Shown here: piece by piece, positions 1-11,158 of the stretch | How positions within the stretch are numbered: the first letter of the stretch is position 1 | Layout: each line of letters begins with the position of its first letter | From: Tolypeutes matacus | Lineage: Eukaryota; Chordata; Mammalia; Cingulata; Chlamyphoridae | NCBI GenBank assembly: GCA_026826555.1 | Contig: JAKSZT010054324.1 | Span: forward strand, 2,715,908-2,779,907 | DNA: 64,000 nt | Reading direction: 5' to 3' | Program-made: the position numbers and the translations under genes | Notes under the pieces: model-generated | Databases searched by the model: none | Told to the model about the DNA's origin: nothing | The model's input: only the letters and a program-made list of their open reading frames with translations

Positions 1-55
1 AATAGAATAGAATAGAATAGAATAGAATAGAATAGAATAGAATAGAACAGAATAG
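1..55. repeat. Pentanucleotide microsatellite (AATAG)n
   Basis: About ten near-perfect AATAG units, with one interruption (AACAG) near the right end. It runs off the window's left edge, so its full length is unknown. Confidence 0.95.
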
Positions 56-819
56 ATCAGAGCACGTTACTCAGAGGAAAAAGAAGTTTAAAATCAACTG
101 TCTAATATTTAATTCTATTTTTTCCTATGCTATACGGTATCCTCCCCAAGCTCATGCCTCTATATCCCATCTAGTGTTTAGAGATCATACTAAGGAATGA
201 AGGAAGAGAGGTGGTGCCCAATGTGGGGAACAAAACAGGGCAGTGAGCAGACAGCCTCCAGAGGTGAGACTGTTTGAGGGGAGCAGAAATACAGAGAAGG
301 CTAGGAGAGCATATGCACCCCTGGTACCCTAAAAGATCTGTGAGGGTGCTAGATTTCACAGAAAGGAGTTCTGGAACAGTTTCATTGGGAAATTTTTTTA
401 AATGATGACCCTAGAAAGCTGATGGAAGTGGGCCAGTCAGTATGCATGTGCAAGCTTTGTAAGCTGTAAAGCACACTAAAAAGGGAGGATAGAAGTTTAC
501 AGAGATAAAATTAATAAGTTACTCATTCTTGGTGTACTGGCTCCTTTTCTACTCCCCAACTACCTCTACTGAAACCTATGCGTAGGATTGTAATAAAAGA
601 TAGAGACTCTCTTTAGCTGTCAGTTTAAAGAAATAGTGTTCTACTATTTGAAAGTGAAATGTGAAATTCATTTTTTCCCATTTTAACAAAAACATCACCC
701 TACATAGTAGTTAGGCATAGTTAAAATTTGTAAAATATTGTAAAAATTGTACTCATTACATGTGGTATTTAACCATTATATTAATGGCCACCATTTTGTG
801 AATTTTATTTGTGATATTA
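56..819. other. AT-rich sequence, no recognised feature
   Basis: No repeat family or coding signal is recognised. The only open frames are short and have no familiar motif. Confidence 0.6.
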
Positions 820-1045
820 ATGTGTTAAGCATTGTGCTAACTATTTTACAATCATAATCTCATCTTTTTGGAACTTTAGGAGAAAAGTTTTAGTGTGCAT
901 GCTGTGTAGGTAGTCTTACTAAAACTCAGAGAGATTAAATAATTGACCTCAATCCACATAATTAGCAAGTAATAGAAGCAGAATTCACATCCAGGTCTTT
1001 ATAGTTCATATACTTGTCACTACACCTCACTGCTTCGGCTCCTGG
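820..1045 (-). repeat. MIR SINE relic
   Basis: Read on the minus strand this follows the MIR consensus order: a body corresponding to 'ctagtaagtg..' and 'cagagagattaaataa', then the 3' part with 'atgtgttaagcattgtgctaa'. It is strongly diverged, as expected for this ancient mammalian family. Confidence 0.65.
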
Positions 1046-1805
1046 AGTGAGCTGATGCTTGTGGACTAGACTTGCATAGCATTGTTTCTAAGAGAGATAT
1101 GTGCCTGCAAAGCGAAGCAATTAGGCTTAACAACAGGTTGTATGTTTCCCAGTCAGCCTCCGCTGAAGATGTCAGCCTCTCAACATTTTTATTTCATAAC
1201 TGTATACACTGTGTATGCATTGTCCCTTTTTTCTTTGCAGATTCTAAAGGGACTTGGGGGTAAAGCAGGTGCTTATTCTTTTCTCTTTTAAATGTTAATT
1301 TGTTGACATGATCATAAATCTATTTGCATTCTGTCATCCAAATGATAGCAACTGAGATGAAAAGAGCATTATATGAAAAGTGCATTCTGATTGTACAAGG
1401 AAGATAGTTAAAAAATGGATTCTCTGATGTATTTTTGTAATTTCACAGCCAGGGTTAGGACAGGGGTAGGGGTGGCATGGGGCATTGAGAGGTTACTCTG
1501 TGACCAAAGCTTTTGTTTGCTGGTTGGTTTTGTTTTAGGCAATTAAAAAAGTTGATGTTAATTTGATTCAGAAATTATGCTATATGGAATATGGTTTCCC
1601 TTGATGAGAATATAATATTCTCTGGACAGCTTATTCCTGGAATTTGTTTGCTGTGTGCATCCACTGAGGGTTAAGATGAAGGAATGAGGCAGCTATTGAC
1701 TGGGTCTCAGAACTTGGGAAATTTGGGGTACTTGTTTCCCTAGTCTCTCCCACACTGAAGGGCAGAGAACCATAGCAGAGAGCAGTCTGCTCACTGCCTA
1801 TTGAA
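1046..1805. other. No recognised feature
   Basis: A pyrimidine tract ending in AG near 1240 (tttctttgcag) resembles a splice acceptor, but no donor, homology or conserved frame accompanies it. Nothing else stands out. Confidence 0.55.
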
Positions 1806-2250
1806 AACTATGAGAGGGGAGTGGATGTGGCTTACGCAGTTGGGTGCCCCCCTTCCACATGGAAGGACCCAGGTTCGCTTCCCAGTGCCTCCTAAAGAAG
1901 GCAAATAAACAATGAGCAGAAAACAAGCAGCATCAAGAAAAACAGTGAGCAGACAATGAACAAAAAACAACGAGCAAGATAATGAGCAAACAACAAACAG
2001 ATAACAATAAAAAACAAACCATCAGGGAGCAGATATGGCTCTGGTAGTTGGGTGCCCACCTCCCACATGGGAGATTCTGGGTTCAGTTCCAGTGCCTCCT
2101 AAAGAAGAAACAAATAGACAATGAGCAGACAACGAGCAAAAAACAATGAGCAGACAACAAGCAAAAATCAATGAGCAGACAAGCAAAAATAAAGAGCAAA
2201 CAGACGAGGGAGCCATCTCAGAGGGAGAAAAAACAAACAACTATGAGAGG
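1806..2250 (+). mobile_element. DAS-type tRNA-derived SINE, head-to-tail dimer
   Basis: Two SINE units lie in tandem. The first head starts near 1818 ('ggatgtggcttac', then a 'cccagtgcctcctaaagaa' motif) and the second near 2026 ('gggagcagatatggctc'). Each is followed by a tail rich in GAGCAGACAA/AACAATGAGC repeats. One 12-bp target duplication, AACTATGAGAGG, flanks the pair (1806-1817 and 2239-2250), and I see no separate duplication around the second unit. The dimer may therefore have inserted as one piece; insertion of a second SINE into the first one's tail is the alternative. Confidence 0.88.
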
Positions 2251-2615
2251 TGCAGGGGACCTCCTTGCTGCAGTTGATGCTTTTATAAGCAGAGTCAGGT
2301 CGAGGAAATATAAGCAGTCAGGTCAAGGAAATAAGAAACAGAATTACAAATTTCCAAGGGTATCTAACACATGAAAATTTGCTTTCTGTGATTCTCCTCA
2401 CTCTCCCTGTATCTCAAAACAATTTGGAATTAGCAAGCCTTGACAAGAACTAATGAAAATGAACAGACTCTCACAAATTCCTCTTTAGCAGGGATTGGAT
2501 TCAACTTTACAAGATAGGCACGCAGATCAACCCAAATAACCTCTATTTGAATAAATGAAAGCATTTCCTAGCCCCAAGAAGTTATGTACTAAGAAGGGAG
2601 TCAGGTAAAGAAGCT
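2251..2615. other. No recognised feature
   Basis: Unremarkable AT-rich DNA. Confidence 0.5.
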
Positions 2616-2804
2616 GTAATAATGACAGTAATCACCAAGACCAATATAGTGTTTACCATATGTCAGATATATAATCTTCACATCAACCCTGCCACACCAT
2701 TACCACATCACCATTTTCACATTCATCACCATCATCACCATCATTATTGTTATCCCCATTTTATAAACCAGTAAATCAAAGCACAGAAAGGTTACTTTTT
2801 TTTT
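2616..2804 (-). repeat. MIR relic, first part (split by an LTR)
   Basis: The 3' half of a minus-strand MIR: 'ccccattttataaaccagtaaatcaaagcacagaaaggtta'-type order. A (CAT)n-like stretch has expanded inside it (about 2700-2745). The rest of the MIR resumes after the LTR, near 3225. Confidence 0.65.
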
Positions 2805-2811
2805 AAAACTT

Positions 2812-3221
2812 TTGTCTTAGTTGTCCAGGGCTGCTGTACCATATACTAGCTGGTTTAAGCAAGAGAAATTTATTGTTTCCCAATTCTAGAGGCTAGAGGT
2901 CTGAAATGAGGATGCTGTCAGGGCCATGCTTCCTCTGAAGCCTGGGGTTCTGGAGGTGGTTTGCTCTGCTAGCAATCCCTAACTCCATCTCTGCCCCTGT
3001 CACATGGTGCTCTCTCTGCTTCAGTCATCTCTCTCTCTGTCTCTCTCATTATGAGGATGACCATCATGTTGGAATAGTATCCACCCTAATCTAGTTTGGT
3101 CTCATTTTAAATGACAATTTCTTGAAAGAGAAGATCCTATTTACAAAGAGGTTTCTATTCCCAGGTCCAGGGGTTAGGACTTGAACATGTCCTTTTGGGG
3201 GGTGGGGGCAATTCAACTGAT
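2812..3221 (-). mobile_element. MaLR (MLT1-type) solo LTR
   Basis: It starts 'tgtcttagttgtccagggctgc' and continues with 'agagaaatttattg' and 'ctctgcccctgtcacatggtg', the reverse complement of an MLT1-type LTR; the AATAAA-like signal on the minus strand is part of 'aatttatt'. It is inserted into a MIR, and AAAACTT occurs on both sides (2805-2811, 3222-3228). Divergence is high, so it is older than the 600-bp LTRs elsewhere in the window. Confidence 0.65.
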
Positions 3222-3312
3222 AAAACTTACAGAGACTATAAAAGGCATAATTGGGATTTAAACCCACATGCCTGGCTCCACGAGTCATGGGCCCAACTAC
3301 TATATCTCCCTC
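3222..3312 (-). repeat. MIR relic, second part
   Basis: Continues the MIR left at 2804: 'gggatttaaacccacatgcctggctcc' is the reverse complement of the MIR B-box region. Confidence 0.6.
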
Positions 3313-3480
3313 CCCAATGGGAGTAAGAAGGGCAAGGTGCATCTCTGAATTCTGTGCTTCTTTGCTGACATGATTTCATCCTGAGCCACTTAAGAAAGGA
3401 CTTGGCTCATCACATTCTTTCCACTTGTGATTTAGAGTCTGCTAAGATATCGGCATTGTCATATATGACAGGAGATATTT

Positions 3481-3712
3481 TGTTCAGTGGCTGAGAGTGA
3501 ACCCTGGAGCCAGGCTTCATGGATTATAACCTAACTGGTTAGCTATGCAACCTTGTACAAGTAACTCCATAGGCCTCAGTTTTCTCACATAAAATTGGAG
3601 ATAATAATAATATCTTCCTCCCAGGGTTGCTATGGGGATTAAATGAGCTAATGAATGCAAAGCTATTAAAATAGTACCTGGCACATGGTAAGAGCTCAAT
3701 AAGTTGTATTGT
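3481..3712 (+). repeat. MIR SINE relic
   Basis: Near full-length MIR in the sense direction: 'gagccaggcttc', 'cctaactggttagctatg', 'cctcagttttctcac', 'ggttgctatggggattaaatgag', ending 'cctggcacatggtaagagctcaataa'. Confidence 0.85.
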
Positions 3713-4890
3713 TATACTATCCTGTTTTTTTAAGCTAACAAAGGTAAAATGACTTTGATGTAGTTGTTATAGTCTAGTTACGGAGAAAAATTAATTACTC
3801 CGACTCCATCCTTTTTTAATGAAATTGTTTGAGTTTTTAAAGCTTTACTGAAAATACCTACAACTTTTCAAAGCTTTAATTAAATTACCTCCTTTGTAAT
3901 ATCTGAGGAATGCATATGCACTAGCCATTTCTTAATTTCCTTAATTAATATAGCTTAAGTGTATTGATTCCCTATTATGTGCTGGAAACAGTGAAGAGAA
4001 ACTACAGATACAAACTTCCCAGAATCCATGTTCCATAAGATAGTCCCCATTTCTTATCCCCTCTCATTTTTTTTTTAAATCACTGACATGAGATCATAAT
4101 TAGCGCTGAACATGTCTGTGGAATAAAAAAAAAATGATACCTCATTATGAATTGAATTATAATGCCCTATATTTCTGCAGTTCATTTTCTGAAAGTGGAA
4201 AATATTTTCTGAGGTGAAAATATTCATCTGTATGAGCATATTTACCCCTAATTCTTGCTTATATTATAATGGTTATTATCATTTACAAAGAGATATCTCA
4301 CTTTTAAAACACAACAAATTTAAGGATCTGTTTTGGGGTGAATATTTGTCATAGAAAAACCAACATGTCTGTGATGAGTGTTATAGGCAGTGTTTCTAGC
4401 ACTGAAGAGTTGATCTATTTCTACAAATTAATCACAGTATACACCATATAATGAAATTATATCTCAGAAAAGAGCTAGGAGTATCTGTCCCTCACATAAA
4501 ATACTGATTTTTTTCTTTACTTCTGTACTGAAAGTCTTCCAGAGGTTTAACCTATAAAAGGCTGTATCTTCCAATTGTCTCCATTTTATAAATGGCTAAT
4601 TTGAAGCCTACAGGATAAGTACCCTTACCTTGTTTTGCAAGCTTGAAAGAGCCATAAATCAGAAAGCTTGATATACTTTATCTGTTTTATCTACTAGTCA
4701 TCCCAACAATAGTAGATCTCTGCTACTGGGCTAGCTAACAACAAATGATATATTCTGTTCCGGAATGCATTAGTGCCATATTCATTCAGGGAAACTGATT
4801 GCATAGGAGCTTTGATATGTATATTTTAATAATTAATATCCAATTTTGCTTTGAAGTTAGTGTGTAGCACTTTAAAAATTCTTATAGCAG
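3713..4890. other. No recognised feature
   Basis: AT-rich with short A and T runs. No repeat family or coding evidence. Confidence 0.55.

Positions 4891-4936
<46 letters not shown>
4891..4936. repeat. (TA)n microsatellite
   Basis: About 23 TA units with one G interruption. Confidence 0.95.
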
Positions 4937-5249
4937 CATACACATTTATGCCCTTCTAAATTTTTGTTCCAGGAAATACTGTCATCACTCAGGATAAGAG
5001 GAAATAAATTTGTCCACTATTTCTCCAGAGGTAAGAAATAGGATCTAATAGTAAAAGCCTGCCAGGAGGAAGATTTCAACTCAATAGAAAGATGAGATTT
5101 CTGATAATTAAAGCTGTCTAACAGTGAAGTAGTGAACACCTGTCATGGGGATTATTCATGGGTCATTATCCTTTAGTGATGTGGTATAAACTGATATCTC
5201 TGGTGGCAAGACAATTGATTAAATGATTTCTAAATTTCCTTACAACTCT
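4937..5249. other. No recognised feature
   Basis: Nothing beyond AT-rich sequence; it is the left flank of a composite retroposon. Confidence 0.5.
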
Positions 5250-5342
5250 AAGATTTTGCTTTTCTAAAAATAAATTTCAATGACATATAGTTCACGAACC
5301 TTGTAGTTCACACATTTTAAGAGTACAAGCCAATGTTTTTTA
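5250..5342 (-). mobile_element. L1 3'-UTR fragment joined to a SINE dimer
   Basis: After a 14-bp direct repeat (AAGATTTTGCTTTT, 5250-5263) comes the reverse complement of an L1 3' end ('atatagttcacg.. acacattttaagagtacaa.. aatgttttttagta'). It runs straight into the minus-strand SINE at 5343 with no second target duplication between them. The other copy of the 14-bp repeat lies beyond the SINE at 5717-5730. Confidence 0.6.
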
Positions 5343-5730
5343 GTATTGTTTGCTCATTTTCTGCTTGCTGTTTTACTCATTGTCTGCTCATTGTTTTTGC
5401 TTGTTGTCTGTTTTTCTTTAGAAGGCACTAAGAACCGAAACTGGGACCTCCCGTGTAGGAGGCAGTTGTGCAACTGCTCGAGCCACAGCCGCTCCTTGCT
5501 TGTTGTCTGCTCATTGTTTGCTCATTGTTTACTTGTTTTCTGCTCCTTGTTTTTGCTCGTTGTCAGTTCATTTGGTGGGGGGGGGGGGGAGCAGTTTGCT
5601 GGTGGTCTGCTCATTGTCTGCTCGTTGTCTATTTTCTTTAGGAGATACCGGGAACTGAACCCGGGACCTCCCATGTGGGAGGTGGACACTCAACTGCTTG
5701 AACCACATCTTCTCCCAAGATTTTGCTTTT
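5343..5730 (-). mobile_element. DAS-type SINE dimer, minus strand
   Basis: Two SINE units. One head lies near 5716 (reverse complement of 'gggagaagatgtggttcaagcagttgag', body 'cctcccatgtgggagg', B box 'gaacccgggacc'); the other head lies near 5495. Tails contain TTGTCTGCTCATTG repeats, with a run of 13 Gs near 5577-5589. The right edge is the 14-bp duplication AAGATTTTGCTTTT (5717-5730), whose partner is at 5250-5263 beyond an L1 fragment. A 128-codon plus-strand open frame here is just antisense SINE. Confidence 0.88.
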
Positions 5731-5774
5731 AATCACAGAAGCTATTTTCTAGGCTACAGTGAAATCCCATGAAG

Positions 5775-5960
5775 ACACAATCATGTAGTGTAGTGCTTAT
5801 AAGCACCAATTTTCTGATGAAACAGGTAGACTCGGGATCTGATCCTTGCAGCCACTATCTGTTAGCTGAGTGACCCATAAGGCACTCACTCAATTATCTC
5901 AGAAAGTTTCTACAGTTACAAAAGAAGAACAATACCTGTTAAGTGAGTGGCAGGAATTGA
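5775..5960 (+). repeat. MIR SINE relic
   Basis: Diverged MIR: 'gtagtgtagtgcttataagcacc', then 'gggatctgatccttgcagccac', 'tgttagctgagtgacc', and 'aatacctgttaagtgag'. Confidence 0.65.
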
Positions 5961-7897
5961 ATACATATATGTTAAAGTGTTTCATGTATTTTAGGTGTTT
6001 CTAATTTGAGTTAGGTCAGTGGGCACAGGGAGAAGTGATTGAGCAACGTGCCCTTGTTGGAACTAGAGAAACAACCATGATATTCAATGATGTGTTTTAA
6101 ACTTATAAATCTGCAGTGTTATTGGACCACTTCGATACATACTTAATTTCTGATAGCCAGAAACAAATTTCTTTGTGACAGATGTATGACAGTTAAGACA
6201 CTTTAGCAACTGCATGGATTAGGAGTTGAGGATTGATTGCTTTCTTTCATAGATAATTCCATAATCTATCACTAAATCAATAGCTTCATACAGACACTGA
6301 TGTAAACACCTAACTAACTGCTACAATTGCTATTGTAACTTCCTGTGAATCTGCTCTATATTTATCAAATAATCTCTCAGCTCATGTCTGTCACTCTCTG
6401 CCAAGTCAAATTTACCCAACTAGTAAAGGTTTTCTTGCACATTTGTGTAGCATGATATTAGTCATGCTTGGTGCTGTAAACTATAGTTCTGGCTGTAGAT
6501 GTTTCCTCTTCACGCACATATATACGTCTTAATGCAAGCCACGTTTCCCAAAGAGTACAGTGTATTACATGCAGAAACTGCACAAAACCAATCTTTCTCA
6601 GCCCAGGGTTTTGATCCTTCACTGGGATCCCTTCTGGATCCTAATGATCAGCATGCAGAACCTAATTCCAGAGAAATACACAAAGATCTCTAGGGTCCTC
6701 CATCCATCTGGGGGGGGGAGGGGGGAAGGCTATAGATATAATTTTGCAGACCCATCTTCACTTGTTCTCCTCAAGAAATCTTCTGTTGTTATCTCAGTTT
6801 GTGTTTCAGCTGGTGTCTAACACATTTAGGCTGAGAATGCAAAAATGTTCAACAATTTCCTTAAGGGGCCAGATGAGAGTAGGTAACTTTCCCAAAACAC
6901 ACAAACATATACATACACACCCTTCGCTCCGCCCCTCCCCCCCCCCATGCACAGATACATCTGGGGTCCAGGATTATTTTGTAATGACCTGAGAAAGTGA
7001 GAAAAAAATAGATGACATATGAAGATAGGCAAGTAGAATTATAGATGTCTATTCATTAGACTGGTGTTTAAAAGATCAGTGTCCAAAACAAAAATGTGCT
7101 AAAATTAGAATGAATTTCTCTTTCTAATTAGAGGTAACTTCAGATTTTCTTAAGTAGTACTGTTGTGCCTCTGGTAAGTGCAAACATTTCCTTGATTTAG
7201 AGAGTTAAATCAAGATAGTTGCTGCTGCATTCAAATGTCTCTAGTTTACAGTCCAAGTTCAGCAATGCAAAACAGGAAGCTTCTCAAGTCACAGTTGGCA
7301 TTTCATTTTCTGCATGATATCATTAGATTCTATTTGGCTGCTTTTAGGTGCTGACAACAATGTATCAAATCTATTGTGAATTAAGAGATGATAGGTGTGA
7401 AGTTATATTAAAAGTTTTCATTGTGAATTTGTATATGGTAAGGCAAAACTGGAGGAAGAAAAAACAGCATAATTTTGCTGTTTTGGTCAAACAAGGGTAT
7501 AAAACTTGTATTCTGTTGTTTACTCTATTCTGGGGTGGGGGTGTGGGGGTGGAAGGGCTAAAGTGACAAAAAAAAAAAACAGTTTGAAAAATATTTTTTA
7601 AAAACCCACCAAACCCTTTTTGTCTTGAGCAGGAATTTGAAAGTTCACCCTAAATACTACTGGTTGAAGATTTTTATATTTATGACTTAAAAGTATTGAG
7701 AAATAAATTGCATTTAGATTTCTAAGGTTTTAAAGCATCTCAAGCAACTATCATTTGATATGTAATTTTAGAACCATAGGTAGTATTTTATGAAATATTT
7801 GAGTCTATTTCACATTGCTTTTTAGTTCTGAAGGAATAGGCAAAACTTATTTGCATACTTATGACAAATAAAGTAAAATTAATAATAATGACCATCA
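5961..7897. other. No recognised feature; G- and C-rich runs
   Basis: Unassigned sequence. It contains a G-rich run near 6710-6726, a C run near 6938-6946 after a CA-rich stretch, and a GT-rich stretch near 7540-7556. No open frame here shows a familiar domain. Confidence 0.5.
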
Positions 7898-8538
7898 CCA
7901 TGTGTCTTAGTTTGACAAAGGGCTGCCAATGCAAAGTACCAGAAATGAGTTGGCTTTTATAATGGGAAATTTATTTTGAGTAAAAGCTTATAGTTCTTAG
8001 GCCATGAAATGTCCAAATCAAGGCACCATCAGAGATGCTTTCTCACCAAAGTCAGCTACTGTTGACCCTAGTGTACCGCCACATGGCAAAGATGGCCACC
8101 AATCTCTGCCTTCCCTTCCAGAATCTACTGTCTCCAAGAGGTCAGCTGTGGGCAACCAGGCATAGGGCTTGCCTCTTTCAGGCCTCCTCTGCTGCTCTGC
8201 TTTCTTCCAGAGTTCAGCTGTGAGCTATCAGGCATATGGCTTATCTCAGCTCTTTGAGCCTCTCGGGGCTTCTATCCTTGCAGCTCATCTGTAGATGATC
8301 CTGGAATCCTTTCTCTCACATTGCAGGACCAAATATGGCAGCTTCCTTTTCCTCTGTGTCTCTCTCTCTGTGTTTCCATTTATATCAGACCCAGCAAGAG
8401 AACAGAGACCCAAGCTGGCTCAAACCTCACTTATTTAGTCCAGTCAAAAGGCTCCACACCCACAGGAATGGATTAGTTCAAAAATATAATCCTCCTTTTT
8501 GGGGGATTCATAAAAGAACTTCAAACTGTCAAGCCATG
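7898..8538 (-). mobile_element. MaLR-type solo LTR with 5-bp target duplication
   Basis: The LTR is 7903-8533. On the plus strand it begins 'tgtcttagtttgacaaagggctgcc', with 'ccagaaatgagttggcttttata' and 'gaaatttattttgag' (polyadenylation signal on the minus strand). It ends at a degraded 'aaactgtcaag'. The 5-bp duplication CCATG is present at 7898-7902 and 8534-8538, typical of ERV-L/MaLR integration. Same family as the LTRs at 23.1, 25.7, 28.0 and 37.2 kb. Confidence 0.85.
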
Positions 8539-8964
8539 GGACATCCTTTTCCTTCCCAAACCTATTGGTATGAGTACTATCCCTTCTGAGAGTAAAAGCC
8601 TAAATTTTTGAAAAAAATAAAATGATATGGCTTAACCATTTCAATCAGAAGTTTTATAATGTGAAGCTCATATAGTATATTTGCCTTTTAATGAAATAAT
8701 GTAATTTTCAGATTTCAAGCCCTGCTTATAGTTACTAATTCCTACAAGTTCCTATGATTGTTTACCTAGATCATTGCAAAATACTTATACTTTTGAGAAT
8801 AATTTATTTCAGTATGTTGAGGATCACTGCCATGCTTTACATTCAAATCTTTTCAGGGGATATTTCCATAAATGATGATGTTTAACTACATTAAGATATA
8901 TATATAAATTCCATTTTTTGGACACAGGCTGTGCCGTATTTTATTTTCCCAATTCCTGTTGTTG
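8539..8964. other. No recognised feature
   Basis: AT-rich left flank of the ERV-L provirus. Confidence 0.5.
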
Positions 8965-8969
8965 GACAT

Positions 8970-9419
8970 TGTATTAGTCAGGGTTCTCTAGGGAAACAGA
9001 ATCAACAGGAGATATTGTTCAATAATACGAGTTTTTATAAGAGTCTCTCAGGTGACTGTGGAGATGCACAAGTCCAGGTTCCGCAGGCAGGCTGCAAACC
9101 AGGGGCTCCGATGAAAGTCCAGTGAAGGTCTTTGATGAGTTTCCAGAGACGTTGGCTATCTAAAGACTAGCTGGGAAATTCTCTCTGAATGCTGAAATCA
9201 CTTCCTCTTTTAAGGCATTCAACTAATTTGATAAAGCTTCATTCATTGCTGAAGGCAATCTCCCTAGTTGATATAGATGTAATCAGCTATCTATGCAGTA
9301 AACTCACTGGTGACTGGTGTCCATAAATGTCCTTATATTACAATTAGCCCAGTGCTTGCTTGACCAAAAAACTGGGCACAATTCCCTGGCCCAGATGACA
9401 CATTAGCATAACCATCACA
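8970..9419 (-). mobile_element. 3' LTR of the ERV-L provirus
   Basis: Plus-strand reading starts 'tgtattagtcagggttctct' and ends 'ccatcaca', so on the element's own strand it has TG...CA ends, like MLT2-type ERV-L LTRs. It is about 450 bp and next to the 3' end of pol. Confidence 0.9.
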
Positions 9420-9925
9420 GTCCACCCATTGTCAACTTGGCAAACATATACATTGCCTTAAACTATACTTAGTCTCTAAGTAAAAACAGTAACAGATATG
9501 CATATATATATATATATTTCTGCCTAAAAATGTTTAACTCTCCTGCCTACAATGGGAAATGTATTAATTCCCTACAGAATAGGGTGCTAGTCCTTGGGTA
9601 ATCACTCTTGAACTTGACATCCTTAAATATTATGACATGAAAGTAATACAACTTGTCATATGATAAGGGAAAATGTTGGGGAAGAAAACAAAGAAATTTG
9701 TTTTGTGTACATATACAATCACACTCATAACGAAACAAGGAAGAAAGAGTCATGACAATTACAGCCCTCGTTTCTTTAACTAGTCATGTGAAGTTCATAT
9801 TTATCACTACCTTCTTCCACTACCCATTCCATGTTCCCATTAACCTCAGCAAGCACTTCAGCTGGCCATGTTTCTTTGCCTGGTGGGGTGACCCAAACTT
9901 TCATTCCTGAAGATTCTGGCCGTTG
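9420..9925 (-). other. Provirus internal, downstream of dUTPase to the 3' LTR
   Basis: About 500 bp between the end of the dUTPase-like frame and the 3' LTR. There is no env-like frame or hydrophobic segment. The sequence next to the LTR (9420-9440) should hold the polypurine tract, but only a weak purine run is visible on the minus strand. A short (TA)n lies near 9499-9518. Confidence 0.6.
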
Positions 9926-10378
9926 TTAGTTCTGCTTAGATTGGATTATCAATTTTCCGTTAACATTGGAAGTCAATTTTCCATTGACTTTAATCACAGG
10001 GCATGGCAGTACTAGGATATGCCCTAAAGGATCTCCTGTATTCCAGGCAAACTCTTCTTTACCGCTATTATGTAGATGCAGTCCTATTTCCCCTTGATAT
10101 TCAAGATAAACACCCCAGCCAGTACAATAATTCCCTTCTTTGCCTGTTAATTCACAGGTAAGAGGAGCCCAAAATAGCCAGGCAGCAGTCTTAACTTCCA
10201 GTTCAATGGAATCATTATTGTGTTCCCTGGTGGCAGCACTCCTCCTTTTGGGACTAAAACTTGTAGACCAGCAGAGTTTAAAGTTGCAGAGACAGGGAGC
10301 CAAATTTTCTGAGTGGGTCTCTGGGGGTAATAGTGAGTGATGCCACTCCCATTTCCACCTCTTGATTCCTGGACCCAT
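9926..10378 (-). pseudogene. pol: ERV-L pol C-terminal dUTPase region (broken)
   Basis: The minus-strand frame spans 150 codons. Its last half carries the recognisable retroviral dUTPase features: a GEIGLHLHN stretch and the 'NTGDPLGHILVLPCPVIKV' segment near the end. The front third is out of frame with the domain and belongs to a neighbouring frame (10147-10419, with 'LPPGNTIMIPLNWKLRL'). ERV-L is the retroviral class that carries dUTPase after integrase, so this supports the family call. A VNGKL motif is duplicated near 9950-9990. Decayed and not expected to be functional. Confidence 0.85.
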
Positions 10379-11158
10379 GAATCCTGGTTATGGGAGAAAC
10401 AGCACCATAGGGTGGACACTGATTTAGAGCATACAGAGCCTCCTGGAAAACATTGCCCCAGCCCTGCATGGTATTGCCATGTAACCGGCGTCGTAATTGA
10501 GTCTTCAAATGGCCATTCCTCTGTTCTATCAATCCAGCTGCTTCAGGGTGATGGGGAACTTGATAAGACCAGTGAATTCCATGGGCATGTGCCCATCCCC
10601 ACACATCATTTGCTGTGAAATGGGTTCCTTGATCAGAAACAATGCTGTGTGGAATGCCATGGTGTAGATAAGACATTCAATAGGTCCACAGATAGTAGTT
10701 TTGGAAGAAGCATTGCATGCAGGAAAGGCAAACCCGTATCGAGATATTTGTCTATTCCATTTAAAACAAATCACTGCCCTACCATGGTGGAAGTGGTCCA
10801 ATGTAGTCAACCTACCACCAGGTAGCAGACTGGTCACCCTGAAGAATGGTGTCGTATCGGGGGCTGAGTGTGGGTCTCTGCTGCTGGCAGACTGGGCAAT
10901 CAGCAGTGGCTGTAGCCAAGTCAGCCTTGGTGAGGGGAAGTCCATGTTGCTGAGCCCATGCATAACCTCCATCCCTACCTCCATGGCCACTTGTTCATGA
11001 GCCCATTGGGCAATGACAGGAGTGGCTGGGGAAAGAGGCTGAGCATTAGCCATAGAGTGGGCCATCTTATCCACTTGATTAGTAAAATCTTTCTCTGCTG
11101 AAGCACCGTCTGGTGAGCATTCATGTGGGACACAAATATTTTCATGATTTTTGCCCAC
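10278..11158 (-). pseudogene. pol: ERV-L pol integrase region (frameshifted)
   Basis: Two overlapping minus-strand frames together cover integrase. The upstream one (10529-11158) has the 'PVIAQWAHEQ' zinc-binding lead-in and later 'GFAFPACNASSKTTI' of the catalytic core. The downstream one (10278-10676) has 'SDQGTHFT', 'HHPEAAGLIEQRNG' and 'YALNQCPPYGAVSP', typical of the D,D(35)E core and its C-terminal side. The frame switches near 10600-10680 show at least one frameshift. Role in a live element: joining cDNA to host DNA. Here it is a relic. Confidence 0.88.

Noticed and set aside
1200..1275. Splice-acceptor-like tract tttctttgcag as a host exon
   Set aside because: No matching donor, frame or homology; such strings occur by chance in T-rich DNA.
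5346..5732. 128-codon plus-strand open frame rich in Leu/Cys/Phe
   Set aside because: It is the antisense of a SINE dimer and its repeat tail; the low-complexity composition comes from TTGTCTGCTCATTG repeats.
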